Below are positions 1 to 8,701 of a stretch of 64,000 nt of DNA, piece after piece (within the stretch, counting starts at the first letter, position 1; each line of letters begins with the position of its first letter). Under the pieces are notes generated by a model. That model saw only the letters and a program-made list of their open reading frames with translations. It had not been told where the DNA came from and searched no databases. A program made the translations under genes and the position numbers. This DNA is from an uncultured Alphaproteobacteria bacterium (GTDB lineage: Bacteria > Pseudomonadota > Alphaproteobacteria > HIMB59). The stretch is from positions 62,001 through 126,000 of the forward strand of contig CACNLH010000004.1 of NCBI GenBank assembly GCA_902621205.1, in the 5' to 3' direction.

Positions 1-616
1 TGTAACATTAGGTGGAGCAGGCATCCTATATGGTATTGGTGCATGGTGGAGTGATAACCTTGTAATAAACTTTACAAGACCTCATGATGCTGAATGGTTA
101 GGAACTGGTTCTTTTTTGGGTCTTCCAAGTATCACATGGTCTTTTATTTTAATTGCCATTGCAGCTGAGATAGTTTTAAGACATACAAATTTTGGAAGGA
201 AAGTTTATTTAGTTGGAGCAAACAAAGCTGCTGGAAAAGCCACTGGCCATGAAAATTTTTCTATGGCGATAATTGTTTTCACAATCTGTTCTGTTTGTTG
301 TGCATTTGTTGCAGTAGCTTTTGTTGCTCAAATGGATAGTGCTCAATCTAATTATTTTTCTGCAGAATTTGGATCATCAGGTGATATGACTATACTCGTT
401 ATAGCAACTGTCATGGTTGGTGGAAATTCAATAATGGGTGGTTATGGATCTACTTTAAGGACTAGTTTGGGAGCAATTTTTATTGCTATGGTTGATAATA
501 TGATGGTTTTACAAGGATTTAATAGCGGACCTAGAATAGTTGGTGTGGGCTTAATGATCGTGTTTAGTATCATTGTTTTTGGTTTATTTGCTAAAGGAAG
601 TAGGGCTCAGGAATAA
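1..616 (+). CDS. Sugar ABC transporter permease, 5' truncated by window edge
   Basis: Inner-membrane permease of the ribose/xylose type (BPD_transp_2 family). The reading frame is open from base 2 through to the stop at 614-616, so the gene begins before the window; a TTG at 116 is internal, not the start. Hydrophobic helices alternate with short loops. The segment GRKVYLVGANKAAGKATGHE is the conserved cytoplasmic loop that contacts the ATPase, and VMVGGNSIMGGYGS is the late glycine-rich signature of the family. The stop overlaps the next permease's ATG (TAATG), so the two are translationally coupled and probably form a heterodimeric channel. Its ATPase and binding protein presumably lie upstream, outside the window. 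The substrate cannot be read from sequence; downstream genes suggest a polyol, inositol or sugar. Confidence 0.88.
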   Translation, partial: VTLGGAGILYGIGAWWSDNLVINFTRPHDAEWLGTGSFLGLPSITWSFILIAIAAEIVLRHTNFGRKVYLVGANKAAGKATGHENFSMAIIVFTICSVCCAFVAVAFVAQMDSAQSNYFSAEFGSSGDMTILVIATVMVGGNSIMGGYGSTLRTSLGAIFIAMVDNMMVLQGFNSGPRIVGVGLMIVFSIIVFGLFAKGSRAQE

Positions 617-1650
617 TGGAAAATTTTATAAAAAAGATTACAAAAGATGTAGATCTCTCTTTTGCAATCTTATTATCATTTTGTGTTTACGTATTCTTTG
701 CAATTAATATTGAAGTTTTCTTTAGCCACAATATTAGTTTCGCTATTCTTGAAAGGTTTGCAGTCTTGGGTCTTGTAGGTTTAGCATTAACAATTTGTAT
801 AATAGCTGGAGAAATTGATTTATCAATTGGGTCTAACGCAGCCTTATGCGCTGTGATAGTTGTAAAATTAACAGACCCCTTGGGCGCACCATTAGCGATG
901 CTTATAGGACTTTCAGTTTCAACTTTAATCGGCGTAACACAAGGTTTTGTTATAGCATTCATAAGAATAAGAGCGATTGTGATTACAGTTGGTACTCTAA
1001 TGCTGCTTAGAGGAGTAGCTTTGCTAATTGCTGAAGAAAAAACAGTTATGTTAACGGATTTTAGAGTTCCTGATTTTATTACTACTAAAGTTTTAATGTA
1101 TTTTTCTCCTGCTAGTCTAACGGTTATCTTCATATTCATTTGCGTAGGAATTTTTATGCGTTACACAAAATATGGAAGGGAAATATATGCGATTGGTGGA
1201 GCAAGAAAAGAAGCACTCACTGCAGGTATACCTTTAAGACGCCCAATGATTATAGCCTTTGCGCTGTCAGGTTTTTGTGCCGGTTTTGCTGGAACTGTAA
1301 TTGGTTTGAAATCAGGAACGGCTCAAGGTTTAGGACTACAATACCTTCTTTTAGCAGGAACTGTTGCAGCTTTTGTTGGAGGTGTGAGCATACTAGGAGG
1401 AAAGGGTGGTGTTTTAGGAGCAGCTATCGGAGCTTTAACAGTTAATTTTTTGAATACTGGTCTCGTATTTTATGCACTTCAGGTTCATTTTGTTCAATTA
1501 TTCACATCAGTGCTTTTGGTTATCGTTATAGTTTTTCAAACTATGTCTAGGGTATTTGACTCGCGGCAAGCTAGGAAAGGTCTGCTTGCCACAATTGATG
1601 AACGAAAAACATCTTTGCTGGAAAAAAAGAGATCGGCTTTAGGTAGATAA
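616..1650 (+). CDS. Sugar ABC transporter permease (RbsC/XylH-like)
   Basis: A 344-residue integral membrane permease of the BPD_transp_2 family, the second channel subunit of the importer whose first permease ends here. It shows the family pattern: IIAGEIDLSIGS in the N-terminal half, the ATPase-contact loop YGREIYAIGGARKEALTAGI near residue 190, and FVGGVSILGGKGG near residue 255. The ATG overlaps the preceding stop by one base. The C-terminal tail is basic and cytoplasmic. No ATPase or binding protein follows; the next gene is a dehydrogenase after a 69-base gap with its own ribosome site, so this importer operon probably ends here. Family assignment is firm, the substrate is unknown. Confidence 0.9.
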   Translation: MENFIKKITKDVDLSFAILLSFCVYVFFAINIEVFFSHNISFAILERFAVLGLVGLALTICIIAGEIDLSIGSNAALCAVIVVKLTDPLGAPLAMLIGLSVSTLIGVTQGFVIAFIRIRAIVITVGTLMLLRGVALLIAEEKTVMLTDFRVPDFITTKVLMYFSPASLTVIFIFICVGIFMRYTKYGREIYAIGGARKEALTAGIPLRRPMIIAFALSGFCAGFAGTVIGLKSGTAQGLGLQYLLLAGTVAAFVGGVSILGGKGGVLGAAIGALTVNFLNTGLVFYALQVHFVQLFTSVLLVIVIVFQTMSRVFDSRQARKGLLATIDERKTSLLEKKRSALGR

Positions 1651-1690
1651 TATTCATTTTGAATATATTTGAAGTCAGTAATTTAATTAC

Positions 1691-1713
1691 ATATTATATA
1701 ATATAGTCGGAGG
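1691..1713 (+). promoter_or_regulatory. Possible -10 element and ribosome-binding site before the SDR operon
   Basis: The 69-base gap after the permease contains TATAAT at 1697-1702 in a very AT-rich context and GGAGG at 1709-1713, seven bases before the ATG at 1720. No convincing -35 box lies 17 bases upstream, so the promoter is tentative while the ribosome site is good. Confidence 0.35.
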
Positions 1714-1719
1714 AAATTT

Positions 1720-2523
1720 ATGGATAAAGAGAGACTAAAAGGGAAAAATGTCCTTATTACAGGCGCTGCTCAGGGCATGGGCGCTGCGGTAGGAGAGCAC
1801 TTTGCTGCCCAAGGAGCCAAAATTTGTCTAACAGATGTCAACCTTGACGGTTGTAAAGAGGTTGAAGAGAGAATTAGGTCAGCTGGAGGTGAGGCTATTT
1901 CATGTAAAGTAGACGTGCGAAATCGTGAAGATCACGTAGCTGCTGTAAAAGCAACAGTTGAAAATTTTGGTAGTCTAAATGTTTCTATAAATAATGCTGG
2001 AGTAAACAAACCACTCTTCTTCATGGATATTACTGAGGAAAATTATGATTTTATTATGGATATAAATGTTCGAGGTGCTCTTTTAGGTATGCAAGAACAA
2101 GCCCGACAAATGATTAAACAAGGTAAACAAAAAGAACCTTACAAAATTATTCATGTAGCTTCTATTTTATCTAGAGAAACTTTTGATGATGTTGTGGTTT
2201 ATGGAATGAGCAAACATGCCATAGCTGCTCTAATAAAAGGTGGTGCAAAAAGTTTAGTTGAGCATGGCATTACCGTTAATGGATATGGCCCTGGCGTAGT
2301 TAGAACAGAGCTATGGGAGCAATTAGATAAAGATTTAGTTGCAATTGGAAAATTCGACAAACCCGGAGAGTCAATGGACTCAATTGCAGAGAATATGATT
2401 TTGATGAAGAGGTATTCCTATCCTGAAGACGTAGTGGGCACAGCATCATTTTTAGCGTCTAGTGAGTCTGATTACATGACAGGACAAATACTTATGATTG
2501 ATGGAGGGATGGTAATTCAATAA
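1720..2523 (+). CDS. Short-chain dehydrogenase/reductase
   Basis: A 267-residue NAD(P)-dependent oxidoreductase of the classical SDR family, soluble and with a Rossmann fold. The cofactor motif TGAAQGMG lies near residue 15, NNAG near residue 91, and the catalytic pair Y161xxxK165 is in YGMSK, with an upstream Ser in the VASILS segment. An Asp at the end of the second strand (CLTDVN) favours NAD over NADP. The C-terminal MTGQILMIDGGM is typical of sugar or polyol dehydrogenases. It opens the catabolic run and its stop abuts the next ATG. It probably oxidises the imported polyol or sugar or an intermediate; which one cannot be told. Confidence 0.9.
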   Translation: MDKERLKGKNVLITGAAQGMGAAVGEHFAAQGAKICLTDVNLDGCKEVEERIRSAGGEAISCKVDVRNREDHVAAVKATVENFGSLNVSINNAGVNKPLFFMDITEENYDFIMDINVRGALLGMQEQARQMIKQGKQKEPYKIIHVASILSRETFDDVVVYGMSKHAIAALIKGGAKSLVEHGITVNGYGPGVVRTELWEQLDKDLVAIGKFDKPGESMDSIAENMILMKRYSYPEDVVGTASFLASSESDYMTGQILMIDGGMVIQ

Positions 2524-3813
2524 ATGAGTGAACCTTCAGTCATAAAACCAGAAGATATTAATCCAAATTACGATTGGCATAGAAGAGTACCTTCTCATGG
2601 AAGGACAAATGTAGATTATGAAGAGAGAATTAATTTTCCTAGACTTCACAAATATCGACTAGGAAGAGCCAGAGAAGCTCTAAAAAATTCAAAAGCCGGT
2701 TCACTCCTTTGTTTTGATAACAACAACATCCGATATCTCACAAGCACAGTTATTGGAGAGTGGTCAAGAGACAAAATATGTAGATATTCTCTATTAGCTC
2801 AAGATCATGATCCCGTGCTGTGGGATTTTGGTTCAGCGGCTAAACATCACCAATTATTTTCGCCTTGGCTTCCAAAAGAAAATTGGAAGGCAGGAATGGT
2901 AGGCCTGAGGGGTACGGTGCATCCTGATGCAGGATTAATGAAAAATGCCGCAAAAGAAATAAAATCAATGTTAAATGAAAAGGGACTGGCAAATGAACCT
3001 GTAGGTGTGGATCTTGTTGAGCCAGCAATGATGTTTGCTCTTCAAGCAGAGGGTTTAGAGATAATTGACGGACAGCAAATTCTTCTTGAGGCCAGGGAAA
3101 TAAAATCAAGAGATGAGCTAATGTTATTAAACCAGGCTGCATCGATGGTTGATGCAACTTATCATCAAATTTATGAGACTATGAAGCCAGGCGTTAGTGA
3201 AGCTCAAATAGTTGCTAATGCAAATAAGCTTTTATACGAACTTGGTTCAGATGATGTCGAGGCAATAAATGCCATTTCAGGTGAAAGATGTAATCCGCAT
3301 CCACATAATTTTACAGATAGAATTTTTAGACCTGGTGATCAAGCTTTCTTTGACATACTTCAATCTTATATGGGCTACAGGACCTGTTATTATAGAACCT
3401 TCAATATTGGAAGAGCATCAGACTCTCAAAATGATGCCTACAAGCAGTGTAGAGAGTGGCTAGACAAAGCCATTGAACTTGTAAAACCTGGAGTATCTAC
3501 AGATAAAATTGCATCAGTATGGCCGAAGGCTGAGGAATTTGGTTTTGCAAATGAAATGTCAGCATTCGCATTACAGTTTGGACATGGTTTAGGTTTGGCA
3601 ATTCATGAAAGACCAATAATCAGTAGATTGGTTTCAATGGACTCACCTGATGAAATTAAAGAAGGAATGGTTTTTGCTCTTGAAACCTATTGTCCTGCAA
3701 AAGATGGTTATTCTGCTGCGCGAATTGAAGAAGAATTGATTGTTACTGATAAAGGATGCCAAGTAATTTCCTTGTTCCCTGCTGAAGATCTACCTATTGC
3801 TAATAAATATTAA
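2524..3813 (+). CDS. M24-fold (creatinase/aminopeptidase-like) hydrolase lacking one metal ligand
   Basis: A 429-residue protein of the pita-bread fold (creatinase, Xaa-Pro peptidase and DddP superfamily). The N-terminal creatinase-type domain includes NIRYLTS and PVLWDFGSAAKH. The C-terminal catalytic domain keeps Asp277, His354 (in GHGLGLAIHERP), Glu387 and Glu402, but the position of the second Asp ligand (usually the D of SDxTRT) is Cys288 in TCYYRT. A normal dinuclear metal site is therefore doubtful, so it may act like creatinase (metal-free C-N hydrolysis) or bind one metal. The N-terminal half recalls the DMSP lyase DddP, but the changed ligand argues against assigning that role. It sits between the SDR and the E1 genes with no gaps. 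Confidence 0.8.
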   Translation: MSEPSVIKPEDINPNYDWHRRVPSHGRTNVDYEERINFPRLHKYRLGRAREALKNSKAGSLLCFDNNNIRYLTSTVIGEWSRDKICRYSLLAQDHDPVLWDFGSAAKHHQLFSPWLPKENWKAGMVGLRGTVHPDAGLMKNAAKEIKSMLNEKGLANEPVGVDLVEPAMMFALQAEGLEIIDGQQILLEAREIKSRDELMLLNQAASMVDATYHQIYETMKPGVSEAQIVANANKLLYELGSDDVEAINAISGERCNPHPHNFTDRIFRPGDQAFFDILQSYMGYRTCYYRTFNIGRASDSQNDAYKQCREWLDKAIELVKPGVSTDKIASVWPKAEEFGFANEMSAFALQFGHGLGLAIHERPIISRLVSMDSPDEIKEGMVFALETYCPAKDGYSAARIEEELIVTDKGCQVISLFPAEDLPIANKY

Positions 3814-4817
3814 TGGTAGATAAATTAAATGACGATATAGGAGAAGAGAAAAGACTTCAATTATGGGAAATGATGCTGAAATTAAGGTTAGTCGAAAAAA
3901 AAGCATATGATCTTTTTCTTCAAAATCTTATCAAAGGTACTAGCCATTTAGCTCTGGGTCAGGAAGCTATTGCAGGTGCCTTTGGAGTCGCCCTGAAACA
4001 AGGCGATTATACATTTTGCACATACCGTGGGCACGCACATACACTCGCAAGAGGATCCTCAATCGAAGGAGTTTTAGGAGAATTAATGGGTAGACAGTGT
4101 GGCTTGATGAAAGGTAAAGGAGGATCCATGCATCTTACAGATGTAGATAAAGGAGTTATGGGTTCATATGCTATTATAGGTGCTCATTTAACTATTGCCA
4201 ATGGAACTGCTTTAGCATCAAAATATAATAAAACAAATGAGGTAAGCGTTTGCTTTTTTGGAGACGGTACTACGAATATCGGAGCATTCCATGAGGCATT
4301 GAACATGGCAAAAATATGGAATTTACCCATAGTGTTTGTTTGTGAAAATAATTTATATATGGAATATACACCAATTCATGAAGTTACTGCTGTTGAGCAC
4401 CCAGCTGCTGATAGAGCAGGTGCATACGATTTAGATAAAATTATTGTGGACGGAAATGATGCTGATGAAATGCTTAGAACAGCAGAAAAAGCTATTTCAA
4501 AAGCGAGAGACGGTAAAGGTCCAAGTTTAATTGAAGCCAAGACTTATCGACATAGTGGGCATTCAAGAGCTGACCCAGGTAAGTACAGACCTGATGAGGA
4601 AGTAAAAGATTGGATGGAAAACAAAGACCCAATAAAAAATTACAGAGCAAAGTTATTAGATTTTAATATCAATGAAAAAATAATTTCTGAAATTGAGGAG
4701 AAAATTAAAGATCAAGTTGAAAAAGCAACTGAAATTTCCATGGCTTCTCCAATTCCAGAAATTAAAGAAATATATACTGATGTATGGGCTAATGGAGGTT
4801 CTGAGTGGCACAATTAA
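3813..4817 (+). CDS. Thiamine-dependent 2-oxoacid/acetoin dehydrogenase E1 alpha subunit
   Basis: A 334-residue E1 alpha subunit of the pyruvate/acetoin dehydrogenase family. It carries the thiamine diphosphate motif starting GDGTTNIGAFHEALNMA and ending VFVCENN, plus the family segments TYRGHAHTLARG and MHLTDVDKGVMGSYAIIG. The C-terminal SGHSRADPGKYRP is the region of the phosphorylation loop in eukaryotic homologues. It starts by a TAATG overlap with the M24 gene and its end overlaps the E1 beta start by 13 bases, so the heterotetramer subunits are made together. The length (about 330) and motifs fit acetoin dehydrogenase (AcoA) as well as PdhA. The true oxoacid is not determined. Confidence 0.9.
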   Translation: MVDKLNDDIGEEKRLQLWEMMLKLRLVEKKAYDLFLQNLIKGTSHLALGQEAIAGAFGVALKQGDYTFCTYRGHAHTLARGSSIEGVLGELMGRQCGLMKGKGGSMHLTDVDKGVMGSYAIIGAHLTIANGTALASKYNKTNEVSVCFFGDGTTNIGAFHEALNMAKIWNLPIVFVCENNLYMEYTPIHEVTAVEHPAADRAGAYDLDKIIVDGNDADEMLRTAEKAISKARDGKGPSLIEAKTYRHSGHSRADPGKYRPDEEVKDWMENKDPIKNYRAKLLDFNINEKIISEIEEKIKDQVEKATEISMASPIPEIKEIYTDVWANGGSEWHN

Positions 4818-5788
4818 CATACAGAGCAAGTGTTTCACTCGCTATAGCTCAATCCATGAGAAAAGATCAAAAAGTTTTTTTTATTGGTGAAGACGTAGGT
4901 GCTGCGGGTGGAGTATTTAAAGCGACGGTTGGTCTCTTAGAGGAGTTTGGAAAAGAGAGAGTCATGGATGCACCAATTTCAGAACAGGCGATTTTAGGTG
5001 CAGCTATGGGCGCAGCAATGACAGGCTTAAGACCAATAGCTGAAATAATGTTTTCAGATTTTTTAGCTGTTTGTTGGGATATTGTAGCAAATCAAATTGC
5101 TAAAACTAGATATATGTCAGATGGACAAATCAACATTCCATTGGTCATTAGGACTGCAAATGGTGGAGGTTCAAAATTTGGTGCACAACATTCTCAAAGT
5201 TTAGAAAATTGGTCTATGATGATACCAGGTTTAAAAGTAGTCGCACCAAGTTGCCCTAGTGACGTGTTAGGTTTGATGGATAGTGCTGTAAAGGACCCTG
5301 ATCCAGTTATATTTTATGAGCATAAATCACTTTATGCATTTAAAGAAGAAATTGAACAAACTGATATATCCATTCCTATCGGGGAAGCTAATACGCTTCA
5401 CGAGGGAAAAGATATTACTATTATTGGTTTAGCTTTAATGGCACAAAGAGCTAAAGAGGCTGCATTAATTTTGAAAGACAAACACGATATTAATGCAAAG
5501 GTAATCGATCTGAGATCTCTAGTGCCCCTAGATTTACAAACAATAAAAAAATCTGTAATCGATACTGGTCATGTCTTGACAGTAGAAGAAAATCCAAGAC
5601 TTTGTGGATGGGGAGCGGAAATATCATCTTTAATCTCAGAACATTGTTTTAAAAATTTAAAAGGTCCTGTCACTAGAGTTACTACACCACATGTACCATT
5701 ACCAAGTGCCGACATACTCGAAGATAATACAATTCCATCAGTGGAATTAATTGTAAATGAGGTTATAAAAAAACTAAAAGGAGAATAA
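4805..5788 (+). CDS. Thiamine-dependent 2-oxoacid/acetoin dehydrogenase E1 beta subunit
   Basis: A 327-residue E1 beta subunit (AcoB/PdhB type) with a GTG start at 4805 inside the alpha gene. Recognisable segments are FFIGEDVGAAGGVFKAT, the interface segment DAPISEQAILGAAMGAAM, RTANGGGSKFGAQHSQS and, in the C-terminal transketolase domain, VIDLRSLVPLD and TVEENPRLCGWG. It pairs with the alpha subunit to decarboxylate a 2-oxoacid or acetoin and load the acyl or acetyl group on a lipoyl arm. The next gene is only a lipoyl domain, not a full E2, which is unusual for this operon type. Confidence 0.92.
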   Translation: MAQLTYRASVSLAIAQSMRKDQKVFFIGEDVGAAGGVFKATVGLLEEFGKERVMDAPISEQAILGAAMGAAMTGLRPIAEIMFSDFLAVCWDIVANQIAKTRYMSDGQINIPLVIRTANGGGSKFGAQHSQSLENWSMMIPGLKVVAPSCPSDVLGLMDSAVKDPDPVIFYEHKSLYAFKEEIEQTDISIPIGEANTLHEGKDITIIGLALMAQRAKEAALILKDKHDINAKVIDLRSLVPLDLQTIKKSVIDTGHVLTVEENPRLCGWGAEISSLISEHCFKNLKGPVTRVTTPHVPLPSADILEDNTIPSVELIVNEVIKKLKGE

Positions 5789-5790
5789 TT

Positions 5791-6018
5791 ATGGAAATAA
5801 TAATGCCATCCCTTGGAGAAACTGTTGACGAGGGAAAAGTAGTAAAGTGGCTTAAAAAAGTCGGAGATGAAATTAAAGAGGGAGATATCCTTTGCGAAGT
5901 TGAGACTGATAAGACAGCTGCTGAGATACCTTCAACAGTTAATGGAAAATTAACAGAGATAATTGCACAAGAGGGAGATACGATCCCTGTAGGTGGTAAA
6001 ATTGCCACTATAGAATAA
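5791..6018 (+). CDS. Stand-alone lipoyl-domain carrier protein
   Basis: A 75-residue protein that is one complete lipoyl/biotinyl domain: it opens MEIIMPSLGETVDEGKVVKW and carries the lipoyl lysine K41 in ETDKTAAEIPS, the DKT context typical of lipoylation rather than the MKM context of biotinylation. There is no peripheral-subunit-binding domain and no acyltransferase. It starts two bases after E1 beta, with an AAAGGAG ribosome site in the end of that gene. Inference: it is the mobile acyl-carrying arm for the upstream E1, with E2 catalytic and E3 functions supplied from elsewhere, or the acyl group passed to another acceptor. A recent truncation of a longer E2 looks unlikely because the following DNA encodes a different complete gene. 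Confidence 0.85.
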   Translation: MEIIMPSLGETVDEGKVVKWLKKVGDEIKEGDILCEVETDKTAAEIPSTVNGKLTEIIAQEGDTIPVGGKIATIE

Positions 6019-6042
6019 GAATTAAAACTGTTATAAATATTT

Positions 6043-7500
6043 ATGGAAATTAAAGACTCAAAATTTTATAGAGATAAGTGCTTCATTAACGGTGAATGGG
6101 TTAATGCCGACTCAGGTGAGACAATATCTGTTAACAATCCAGCTAACTTGAAAGAGATCGGCACAGTACCTAAGTGCGGAACATCTGAAACTAGAAATGC
6201 TATAGAAGCTGCAAATAATGCTTGGCCTGAATGGAGGGCAAAATCTGCACGTCAAAGATCAGAAATACTCAGAAAATGGTTTGACTTAATGATTGAAAAT
6301 AAAGAGGAATTAGCTCAAATCATGACAGTTGAACAAGGAAAACCAATAAATGAGTCACGTGGAGAAATAGGCTATGGAGCCTCTTTTGTAGAATGGTTCT
6401 CAGAAGAAGCCAAGAGGGTTTATGGAGATACAATTCCAGATCCTATGACCGATCGAAGAATTGTTGTTTTGAAGCAACCAGTTGGTGTAGTGGCATCAAT
6501 TACACCATGGAATTTTCCTAATGCTATGATTACAAGAAAATGTGCACCAGCTTTAGCTGTTGGGTGCCCAGTTGTAATTAAACCAGCAAGTCAAACTCCT
6601 TATTCTGCACTTGCACTAGCTGTTTTGGCTGAGGAGGCAGGCTTCCCAAAAGGTACTTTAAATGTAATTACAGGAAAGGCCTCTGAAATAGGAGAGGAAT
6701 TAGCCACAAATCCAATTGTTAGAAAATTATCTTTTACAGGTTCAACAGAAATTGGAAAAATACTTTTACAGAAATGCTCTGGAACTGTAAAGAAAGTCTC
6801 AATGGAACTTGGTGGTCACGCACCCTTCATTGTATTTAATGATGCAAATATTGATGATGCAGTTGCCGGTGCAATCCAAAGCAAGTTTAGAAATACAGGA
6901 CAAACTTGTGTTTGTGCAAATAGAATTTATGTCCAAGAAAAAGTTCATGATGAGTTCTGTTCAAAATTTGTTGATGCTGTTTCTAAAATAAAAGTAGGAG
7001 ATGGTTTAAATGAGGAAAATGCCTCTGGACCCATGATTGATGAGCACTCTTTAAGTAAAGTAGAGGAGCACGTCCAAGATGCATTACAATATGGGGCAAA
7101 AGTTGCAATTGGTGGGTCTAAGCATTCTTTGGGAATGAACTTTTATCAGCCTACAATCCTAACTGAAGTCGCACCAGAAGCGAAAATTACAACTGAAGAA
7201 ACATTTGGACCAGTGGCTCCAATTTACAAATTTAAAGATGAAAAAGAAGTAATTAAACTTGCAAATAACTCACCATATGGACTTGCATCCTATTTTTATT
7301 CCAGAGATATCGGAAGAATATGGAGAGTTGCTGAGGCACTTGAATACGGTATGGTTGGAGTCAATACTGGATTAACTTCAAAAGCAGAGGCACCATTTGG
7401 AGGAATAAAAGAGTCTGGTCTTGGCAGAGAAGGCTCAAAGTATGGAATTGATGATTTTATTGAAATAAAATACATCAATATGTGCGGCCTAGACAAATAA
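6043..7500 (+). CDS. NAD(P)-dependent aldehyde dehydrogenase, succinate-semialdehyde type
   Basis: A 485-residue aldehyde dehydrogenase. It contains PWNFPNAMITRKCAPALAVG, the cofactor segment FTGSTEIGK, the general base Glu255 in ELGGHAPF and the catalytic Cys289 in GQTCVCANR. The C-terminal PFGGIKESGLGREGS is characteristic of the GabD/succinate-semialdehyde branch. In this operon it may oxidise the semialdehyde made by the IolJ-like aldolase or the product of the SDR. It does not look like the CoA-acylating methylmalonate-semialdehyde dehydrogenase IolA, whose job in inositol breakdown would be malonate semialdehyde to acetyl-CoA. Family is certain, substrate unknown. Confidence 0.92.
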   Translation: MEIKDSKFYRDKCFINGEWVNADSGETISVNNPANLKEIGTVPKCGTSETRNAIEAANNAWPEWRAKSARQRSEILRKWFDLMIENKEELAQIMTVEQGKPINESRGEIGYGASFVEWFSEEAKRVYGDTIPDPMTDRRIVVLKQPVGVVASITPWNFPNAMITRKCAPALAVGCPVVIKPASQTPYSALALAVLAEEAGFPKGTLNVITGKASEIGEELATNPIVRKLSFTGSTEIGKILLQKCSGTVKKVSMELGGHAPFIVFNDANIDDAVAGAIQSKFRNTGQTCVCANRIYVQEKVHDEFCSKFVDAVSKIKVGDGLNEENASGPMIDEHSLSKVEEHVQDALQYGAKVAIGGSKHSLGMNFYQPTILTEVAPEAKITTEETFGPVAPIYKFKDEKEVIKLANNSPYGLASYFYSRDIGRIWRVAEALEYGMVGVNTGLTSKAEAPFGGIKESGLGREGSKYGIDDFIEIKYINMCGLDK

Positions 7501-7509
7501 TTCATATTT

Positions 7510-8667
7510 ATGAACAAAGTCTTTAATGTTGGCTTAATAGGATGTGGTCATATTTCTGAAACATATTTTAGAGGACATGATTATTTTAATAATTTTCGCA
7601 TAATTAAATGTGCTGATATTAATCATGAAAATTCTAAAAAATGTGCCGAAATTTATAATATAAACTCTTGTTCTGTTGATGAAATATTAAATGATAGTGA
7701 AGTCGATATTATTTTAAATTTAACTATTCCAAAGGCTCATTACGAGGTAGCAAAAAATTCGCTGGAGAGCGGTAAACATGTTTATAGTGAGAAACCAATG
7801 GCTGTAAATTTTTTAGATGGTGAAAATCTCTTAAAATTATCTAAAAGTAAAAACTTATACATTGGCAATGCTCCAGATACTTTTTTAGGTGGTGGAATTC
7901 AAAAATCTATTGAATTAATAAAAGATAATAAAATTGGAAATGTTCGGCTTGGAAATGCTATTTTTGCTTATCCAGGAGTTCAATCTTATCATCCCAATCC
8001 TGAACCGTGGTTTGCAAATAATGAAGGTGGCCCAGTTATAGATATGGGACCATACTATTTAACAGCTTTAGTAAATTTACTTGGCCCTGCTAAAAGTGTT
8101 CATGGTATTTCTACCAAAGTTTTCGATAAAAGAGTGATAGGCATAGGTCCAAAAAAAGATCAGGAGTTTGATGTGGAATGTCAAACTAGCTATTTAGTTA
8201 ATTTAGAATTTCATAATGGGGCTTTAATTCAAATAACTTTATCGTTTGATGTTGTAGCTCACCAACGTAATCACATAGAGCTTTACGGCGATAAAGGTTC
8301 TATGATTGTGCCTGATCCAAATATGTTTGGAGGCTCAGTATACACAAGTAATGATGATAGTGGTGTTTGGCAAGAGCACAAAACTGATGATATGCCCCTT
8401 GGTAAAATTAATATTACATCTCATAGCGGTAGAGCTAATGAGTCGCCAACTAATGCGAACTACCGTGGTGTAGGATTAGCTGAAATGGCATACTGTATTG
8501 ATAATGAACTTGAGCACAGATGTAGCGGAGAATTATCGTTACATGTTTTGGATATTATACAATCAACAATGAAGGCAGCAGACACCAAAACACCCCAAGA
8601 GATAAAGACTACTTTTAAAAAGGCAGATTATTTTTCACTAGAGGAAATACAAAAAATTCTTAAGTAA
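7510..8667 (+). CDS. Gfo/Idh/MocA family sugar or inositol dehydrogenase
   Basis: A 385-residue NAD(P)-dependent oxidoreductase with an N-terminal Rossmann domain (VGLIGCGHISETYFRG) and the family motif EKPMAVNF near residue 95. The C-terminal alpha/beta domain contains GGPVIDMGPYYLTALVNLLG, where Asp and His/Tyr residues usually hold the sugar. Members oxidise or reduce hydroxyls on sugars, myo- or scyllo-inositol and related rings. Position next to iolC and iolB makes an inositol dehydrogenase-like first step (IolG role) plausible, but the family is too broad to assign by sequence. ATG at 7510, nine bases after the aldehyde dehydrogenase stop. Confidence 0.87.
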   Translation: MNKVFNVGLIGCGHISETYFRGHDYFNNFRIIKCADINHENSKKCAEIYNINSCSVDEILNDSEVDIILNLTIPKAHYEVAKNSLESGKHVYSEKPMAVNFLDGENLLKLSKSKNLYIGNAPDTFLGGGIQKSIELIKDNKIGNVRLGNAIFAYPGVQSYHPNPEPWFANNEGGPVIDMGPYYLTALVNLLGPAKSVHGISTKVFDKRVIGIGPKKDQEFDVECQTSYLVNLEFHNGALIQITLSFDVVAHQRNHIELYGDKGSMIVPDPNMFGGSVYTSNDDSGVWQEHKTDDMPLGKINITSHSGRANESPTNANYRGVGLAEMAYCIDNELEHRCSGELSLHVLDIIQSTMKAADTKTPQEIKTTFKKADYFSLEEIQKILK

Positions 8668-8701
8668 TTACAATAATTCCTCTAGACTTAATTTTCATTA
8701 A

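Noticed and set aside
687-1139. Antisense 150-residue frame over the permease gene
   Set aside because: It mirrors a well-supported membrane protein on the other strand, has no ribosome site and no family.
2524-3813. DMSP lyase DddP
   Set aside because: The N-terminal half looks similar, but one metal-binding Asp is replaced by Cys288, so activity cannot be claimed from sequence.
6043-7500. Methylmalonate-semialdehyde dehydrogenase IolA
   Set aside because: Its C-terminal signature and active-site context match the succinate-semialdehyde branch instead.
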